From JASSUD01 sp031963365 (lineage in GTDB: Bacteria > Pseudomonadota > Gammaproteobacteria > Burkholderiales > Burkholderiaceae): 7,045 nucleotides of DNA. The stretch is taken from contig JASSUF010000134.1 in the NCBI GenBank assembly GCA_031963365.1, positions 1-7,045 on the forward strand. The letters are read 5' to 3'. A program made the position numbers and the translations under genes. This document shows positions 4,101 through 7,045 of the stretch, in pieces. Under the pieces are notes generated by a model, which saw nothing but the letters and a program-made list of their open reading frames with translations, was not told the DNA's origin and ran no database searches. The stretch's first letter is position 1; each line of letters begins with the position of its first letter.

Positions 4101-4123
4101 TATAATCCACTTCATCATATAAT
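4101..4123 (+). promoter_or_regulatory. Possible promoter for the 137-aa gene
   Basis: Two exact TATAAT hexamers occur at 4101-4106 and 4118-4123, 33-55 nt before the ATG at 4156. Neither has a convincing -35 box at 16-18 nt; TGACCA at 4093-4098 is 19 nt from the second. The rest of the gap between 3936 and 4155 holds no gene that I can support. Confidence 0.35.
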
Positions 4124-4155
4124 AATGTTTTGAAGACAAGCAGCATGGAAGCCCT

Positions 4156-4569
4156 ATGCATTCGATCGCAACGCTAAAAAAGCTGCTCACTGAGGCAGAC
4201 AAGCTCGACATAGTATGGAACTATTTTTTCGAGTTAATGGACAAAGACATCCTATTAAAGGATAGCTATTCTATTTCAGACCCCACAAAAGACGATACGC
4301 TGATTGGGGTGTTGGCTGCCATCCAGAAAAGCGCCAGCTGGCAACTGGGCCAAGAAATAACCGTCACAGGATTGAGATTTTCTGAAACACCCAGCGAGCA
4401 TTTTTACCAGGGCATATGCACTCTTCAAAATATATTGCTGCCTGCTATCGTCTTTTATTTTTCTGACATTGAAATGGGGGCGCTCACCTATTCAAAGAAT
4501 GGTCGGAGTGAAATGTACCGTTTTTCGCTCACCAACATCACTGATCTTAAAATGCTAACCAAGCATTAG
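4156..4569 (+). CDS. Uncharacterised 137-aa protein
   Basis: I do not recognise a named family. The protein opens with a helical segment (ATLKKLLTEADKLDIVWNYF, 5-24), has a hydrophobic/aromatic core (LLPAIVFYFSDIEMGALTYS, 94-113) and ends YRFSLTNI. The pattern of an N-terminal 'leucine-rich helix then W-Y-F-F' and a C-terminal 'FYF-D-x-x-x-G' followed by 'RFSL' looks like a small globular cytosolic protein family I have seen annotated only as hypothetical. There is no signal peptide. GGAAG at 4147-4151 is an acceptable ribosome site, slightly close to the ATG. It lies upstream of the coiled-coil gene on the same strand with its own possible promoter, so the two may or may not be cotranscribed. 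Confidence 0.7.
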   Translation: MHSIATLKKLLTEADKLDIVWNYFFELMDKDILLKDSYSISDPTKDDTLIGVLAAIQKSASWQLGQEITVTGLRFSETPSEHFYQGICTLQNILLPAIVFYFSDIEMGALTYSKNGRSEMYRFSLTNITDLKMLTKH

Positions 4570-4587
4570 CAGCGCTTCCTCTTCCAC

Positions 4588-4615
4588 TTTACATTAAGAC
4601 TAAAAAATTTATATT
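4588..4615 (+). promoter_or_regulatory. Promoter for the coiled-coil gene
   Basis: TTTACA (4588-4593, five of six -35 bases) is followed by a 16-nt spacer and TATATT (4610-4615, five of six -10 bases). Transcription would start near 4622. That excludes the TTG at 4618 as start codon from this promoter and supports ATG 4687. Confidence 0.55.
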
Positions 4616-4686
4616 TCTTGTTTGGCATTCAAAGCCTTATAAACACTAAGCCTTACTCAACTTATGTCCCCAAGGATAAAGAAAAA

Positions 4687-5748
4687 ATGAACAAGCCAAT
4701 AGCGCATATCTCTTTAAAGAACAACAAAGAAGAAATTTTGAAAGCCTATGCTGAATTGACACAACGGTATCAGGAGCAAGCAGTCGCTGTGACTGAAAAG
4801 AAAGCGGAGATTGCCAAAGTCTCAGAAACGGCGCTGGTTGAAAAAGCATCGACTTATACGGTGGATTCAATCATCAAGGGATTAGCAGATCTTAATCTCA
4901 ATGTGGGCAAAGCGTTGACGGATGTTTCCTCCATGCTTACTGTAGAAGCCGATAAATTGAGTGAAATTCGCTCGGCCATTGATATTGAGACCAGGAAACT
5001 CAGAGAACTATACGATATTGATGTTGTTGCAGAAACGCTGGCGTTATTAATTAAAGACCATGAGGAAAAGCAATCCCAGTTTGAAACTCAACGAGCCAAC
5101 GCTACGGAGCGTTTTGAAGCGGAGATGCTGGCCAGGAGAGCTGAATGGAAAAAGGAACAGGAAAGCCACCTCGCTCTATTGAAGGAGAATGAAGCTCAGC
5201 TCAAGAAAGAACGTGAACGTGAGAAAGAAGAGTATGAATACACACTGGCGTTAACTAGAAAGAAAGATAATGATCTTTATACAGAGAAGAAGCTGACCCA
5301 GGAAAAAGAACTTTACGCCTTGCGGCAAAAACAAGAACAAGCATTCGCTGAGCGTGAGGCCGCGATCACCATGCGCGAATCTGAATTGACTGAGCTTCGT
5401 GCTCGTGTTGCAGATTTTCCAGCCGAGTTATCGGTTGCGATTGAGCAAGCCAAAAAAGAAACTGCTATACAAACAGAAAACCAGTTCAAACAAGAGACGA
5501 TGCTAAATATCAAGGAGAGCGAAGCAGACAAGCGTGTAGCAGAACTCAGCATTGCCTCGCTCAAAGAAACCGTAACTAAACAAGCGATGCAAATCGAGAC
5601 ACTCACCAGAAAGCTTGAAGAAGCCAGCCATCAAGTCCAAGCCATTGCAGTGAAAGCAATCGAAGGTGCTTCAAACACTCGCGCCCTGAACTCAATTAAT
5701 GAAATCGCGATGGAGCAGGCAAAAAATATGAGCCGAAAGGGATCATAA
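4687..5748 (+). CDS. Large coiled-coil protein of unknown function
   Basis: The 353-aa product is charged and overwhelmingly helical. Residues 1-125 form a distinct N-terminal region: STYTVDSIIKGLADLNLNVG (55-74), then KALTDVSSMLTVEADKLSEI and RKLRELYDIDVVAETLALLI. Residues ~125-240 are a long Glu/Lys/Arg/Gln heptad-rich coiled coil. A short break at VADFPAEL (241-248) is followed by a second coiled coil (~250-315) and a conserved-looking tail, AVKAIEGASNTRALNSINEI (321-340). No membrane segment, ATPase motif or signal peptide is visible. Related proteins with this N-terminus and tail appear in many bacteria as hypothetical or myosin-like proteins; function is unknown. Start chosen at ATG 4687 (AAGGA at 4669-4673 is somewhat distant), because the longer TTG start at 4618 overlaps the promoter. 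Confidence 0.82.
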   Translation: MNKPIAHISLKNNKEEILKAYAELTQRYQEQAVAVTEKKAEIAKVSETALVEKASTYTVDSIIKGLADLNLNVGKALTDVSSMLTVEADKLSEIRSAIDIETRKLRELYDIDVVAETLALLIKDHEEKQSQFETQRANATERFEAEMLARRAEWKKEQESHLALLKENEAQLKKEREREKEEYEYTLALTRKKDNDLYTEKKLTQEKELYALRQKQEQAFAEREAAITMRESELTELRARVADFPAELSVAIEQAKKETAIQTENQFKQETMLNIKESEADKRVAELSIASLKETVTKQAMQIETLTRKLEEASHQVQAIAVKAIEGASNTRALNSINEIAMEQAKNMSRKGS

Positions 5749-5779
5749 CGCTTAGATTACACATTTCTTTTTCCCAGCG

Positions 5780-6283
5780 CTAAGGCACACAAAACGGACA
5801 ATCGACAGTAGTACGTTGATAAATAGAAGTGAAATAAGGCATCGCACACACACGGCAACATCTTATATAAGCATCGTTATTGCGAAGTTCCTGTGCCATA
5901 GACCAAGCATCATTAATATCCAAATCCATCCAAGGATAGTTTTGGATGGATTTTTTAATTTCACGATATAGCTCGAATGCTTTTTGCAAAATGGGCAATT
6001 TAATGGGTTGATGCACAGCATCACCATTCAAATTAAGCAGACCAATATAAATCAGCATTAGCAAAGAGGTTTGGATTTTTTCCTCTCGGTTACGGATAAA
6101 CATAAAGCTGCTTCGTAAGCGTTTTTTATGTTGAAAGTAATAACCATGTCGAGCCAATATATTAAAAAAACCTCTACATCGTTGACTATCAACCCCTGTT
6201 TGTAGCGAAATAATAGTCACAGAATACCCCATTAATGCCATTTCACGTACGACACTCCATTCAGTTAAATATCCTTTTTTCAT
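5780..6283 (-). CDS. FlhC-like transcriptional activator subunit
   Basis: The 167-aa protein fits the FlhC family, though diverged. Its N-terminal half is helical (MALMGYSVTIISLQTGVDSQ, then RGFFNILARHG), as in FlhC's DNA-contacting part. The C-terminus has AWSMAQELRNNDAYI followed by a zinc site: C-RV-C at 143-146 and C-PF-C at 162-165, corresponding to the four zinc cysteines of E. coli FlhC. It is shorter than E. coli FlhC, which continues well beyond the second CxxC. FlhC binds DNA together with FlhD to activate sigma70 promoters, of flagellar genes classically or, for relatives such as SetC and AcaC, of conjugation genes. It overlaps the upstream flhD-like gene by 4 nt (ATGA), so translation is coupled. 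Confidence 0.8.
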   Translation of the reverse strand: MKKGYLTEWSVVREMALMGYSVTIISLQTGVDSQRCRGFFNILARHGYYFQHKKRLRSSFMFIRNREEKIQTSLLMLIYIGLLNLNGDAVHQPIKLPILQKAFELYREIKKSIQNYPWMDLDINDAWSMAQELRNNDAYIRCCRVCAMPYFTSIYQRTTVDCPFCVP

Positions 6284-6873
6284 AGCAATGACTTTTTTAA
6301 AATAGTGAAGTGTTTTTTAATGAATGTATGCATACTATCGTTGCCTGCAAGGCAATCTAGGATTGATTGCTCTGTACAACGCATCGAAAATTGAAGCTGA
6401 GCGCTATGTGCTAATTGCCTAAGCTGGATGCAGTTTGCTTGTGCCATGGCCTCGGCTAGATACAGTGAAATACCAAAACATATACAGGCAGTTTTGATAT
6501 CATTTATTGCCATCTGATTCAATATAAACCAATAGAGGATATTAAAATCCTCTTTAATGTTATTGATTAAAAGTGGGCTTGGTTTATTTAAGCAATCTAT
6601 TAAAATCTTTTCAGGGGTGCAGAGCTGAAAAGAAAATAGCACTCCAGAAGCCAATTTTTGCAATTGGGCCTCATCTGCTTGCGCAATCTGTTTTGCTGTT
6701 TCTGGTTTAATCTGAAACTGACGAGATGCCAGTTCTGGCTGTTGATCCGCCAATTTTTTCAGCGCGCCCCATAAAGCTAAATCACATTCGTAGACATTGC
6801 GCCTAGCTGCTTCATCGAGTTTAATCTGTAGCGAGGGTTGAGCAATTTTTGTGATGCTCTGATTTGTAATCAT
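6280..6873 (-). CDS. Tandem-duplicated FlhD-like protein (two FlhD domains)
   Basis: This 197-aa protein is about twice FlhD size and its halves align. Half A (~27-110) contains ALWGALKKLADQQPE, then QFQIKPETAKQIAQADEAQL, then QKLASGVLFSFQLC-TPEKIL-IDCL. Half B (~110-197) contains YWFILNQMAINDIKTACICF, then GISLYLAEAMAQANCIQL, then RQLAHSAQLQFSMRC-TEQSIL-DCL. Each matches FlhD's dimer-forming helices and its 'L-x-x-L-A-x-x-x-x-L-x-F-x-x-x' end. FlhD normally works as a dimer inside FlhD4C2, so a fused dimer could make a complex of two fused chains and two FlhC. Start ATG 6873 is preferred over 6897 because AGAGG lies 4 nt upstream and a small ORF ends there. Confidence 0.78.
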   Translation of the reverse strand: MITNQSITKIAQPSLQIKLDEAARRNVYECDLALWGALKKLADQQPELASRQFQIKPETAKQIAQADEAQLQKLASGVLFSFQLCTPEKILIDCLNKPSPLLINNIKEDFNILYWFILNQMAINDIKTACICFGISLYLAEAMAQANCIQLRQLAHSAQLQFSMRCTEQSILDCLAGNDSMHTFIKKHFTILKKSLL

Positions 6874-7004
6874 CGTACCTCTACCCTTTTGAACCATGAT
6901 TGATTCGTATATACATAGCGTATGCGTTCGAGAGTCTTGGCAAGCAGGTGGATGAGTGCGGTTTTGAGCAATAACTCACGTTCACCTTCGCAGGGCCGCC
7001 TCAT
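6870..7004 (-). CDS. Small ORF (44 aa) coupled to the flhD-like gene
   Basis: An open frame starts at ATG 7004, directly after an in-frame TAA, and stops in an ATGA overlap with the flhD-like start, the same coupling seen between the flhD- and flhC-like genes. The peptide is basic and probably helical (RELLLKTALIHLLAKTLERI, residues 9-28, then YVYTNQSWFKRVEVR). No ribosome site is visible before ATG 7004 and I recognise no family; it could also be the 3' remnant of a longer gene. The 41 nt to its right (7005-7045) show nothing I can identify. Confidence 0.35.
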   Translation of the reverse strand: MRRPCEGERELLLKTALIHLLAKTLERIRYVYTNQSWFKRVEVR

Positions 7005-7045
7005 TTAAATTTGAGCAGTTAAGACCTCGTAAAGGAAGTCTGGAT

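Noticed and set aside
4024..4134. Short open stretches in the gap before the 137-aa gene
   Set aside because: The frames are about 25-35 codons, lack ribosome sites, and match nothing I recognise.
4618..4686. TTG start extending the coiled-coil protein by 23 residues
   Set aside because: It sits at the -10/start region of a good promoter and lacks a ribosome site; ATG 4687 is more plausible.
5313..5606. 97-aa minus-strand ORF inside the coiled-coil gene
   Set aside because: It is the antisense of a Glu/Lys-rich coiled coil, which gives Ser/Phe/Leu-rich shadow frames.
1..7045. tRNA, rRNA or CRISPR array
   Set aside because: I found no cloverleaf with TTCRA arm, no rRNA-like stretch, and no regularly spaced direct repeats on either strand.

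Overview
The window looks like an accessory, mobile-element-rich piece of a beta- or gammaproteobacterial replicon (chromosomal island or plasmid) with moderate to low GC. The clearest lineage clue is a FlhD/FlhC-type pair, a regulator family essentially confined to Beta- and Gammaproteobacteria and to their conjugative elements. The toxin-antitoxin (TA) families present are common in the same groups. I cannot name a genus.

Layout. Positions 1-50 (minus strand) look like the 5' end of a group II intron that runs off the left edge. Positions 242-755 hold an intact DinJ/RelB-type antitoxin and a clearly broken YafQ-type toxin (two 1-nt frameshifts and one short in-frame deletion). Positions 838-1072 hold the C-terminal remnant of a Tn3-family transposase with a candidate terminal repeat beginning GGGG at 838. 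Positions 1140-1975 hold a small XRE regulator facing a rightward unit (43-aa small ORF, then an unrecognised 106-aa protein), with a perfect 11+5+11 inverted repeat between them. Positions 2034-2706 hold a DUF4160-DUF2442 pair resembling a TA operon. Positions 2817-3217 hold a HigA-type antitoxin without its toxin; its 3' end is spliced onto a fragment of a second copy of the 106-aa gene, and a terminator follows. Positions 3334-3889 (minus) hold an intact BrnT-BrnA TA operon with an operator-like palindrome. Positions 4156-5748 hold two unrecognised genes, the second a long coiled-coil protein. Positions 5780-6873 (minus) hold a FlhC-like gene and, upstream of it, a protein made of two tandem FlhD-like domains. 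An ATGA-coupled small ORF precedes them.

How it fits together. The left half is a TA/antitoxin patchwork at different stages of decay: one intact module (BrnTA), one intact TA-like pair (DUF4160/DUF2442), an antitoxin with a dead toxin (DinJ), and an orphan truncated antitoxin (HigA). A near-identical 15-17 bp motif occurs at 838, 1044 (inverted) and about 2810 (inverted). The outer two could be the ends of a Tn3-derived element of about 2 kb carrying the XRE and DUF4160/DUF2442 genes. The right half carries a regulator pair resembling the flagellar master activator FlhD4C2 and its conjugation relatives (SetCD, AcaCD). The fused double FlhD is the most unusual thing in the window.

Caveats. 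All family assignments are by eye, from motifs and remembered family patterns; no database search was run. The 106-aa, 137-aa and coiled-coil proteins have no assigned function.
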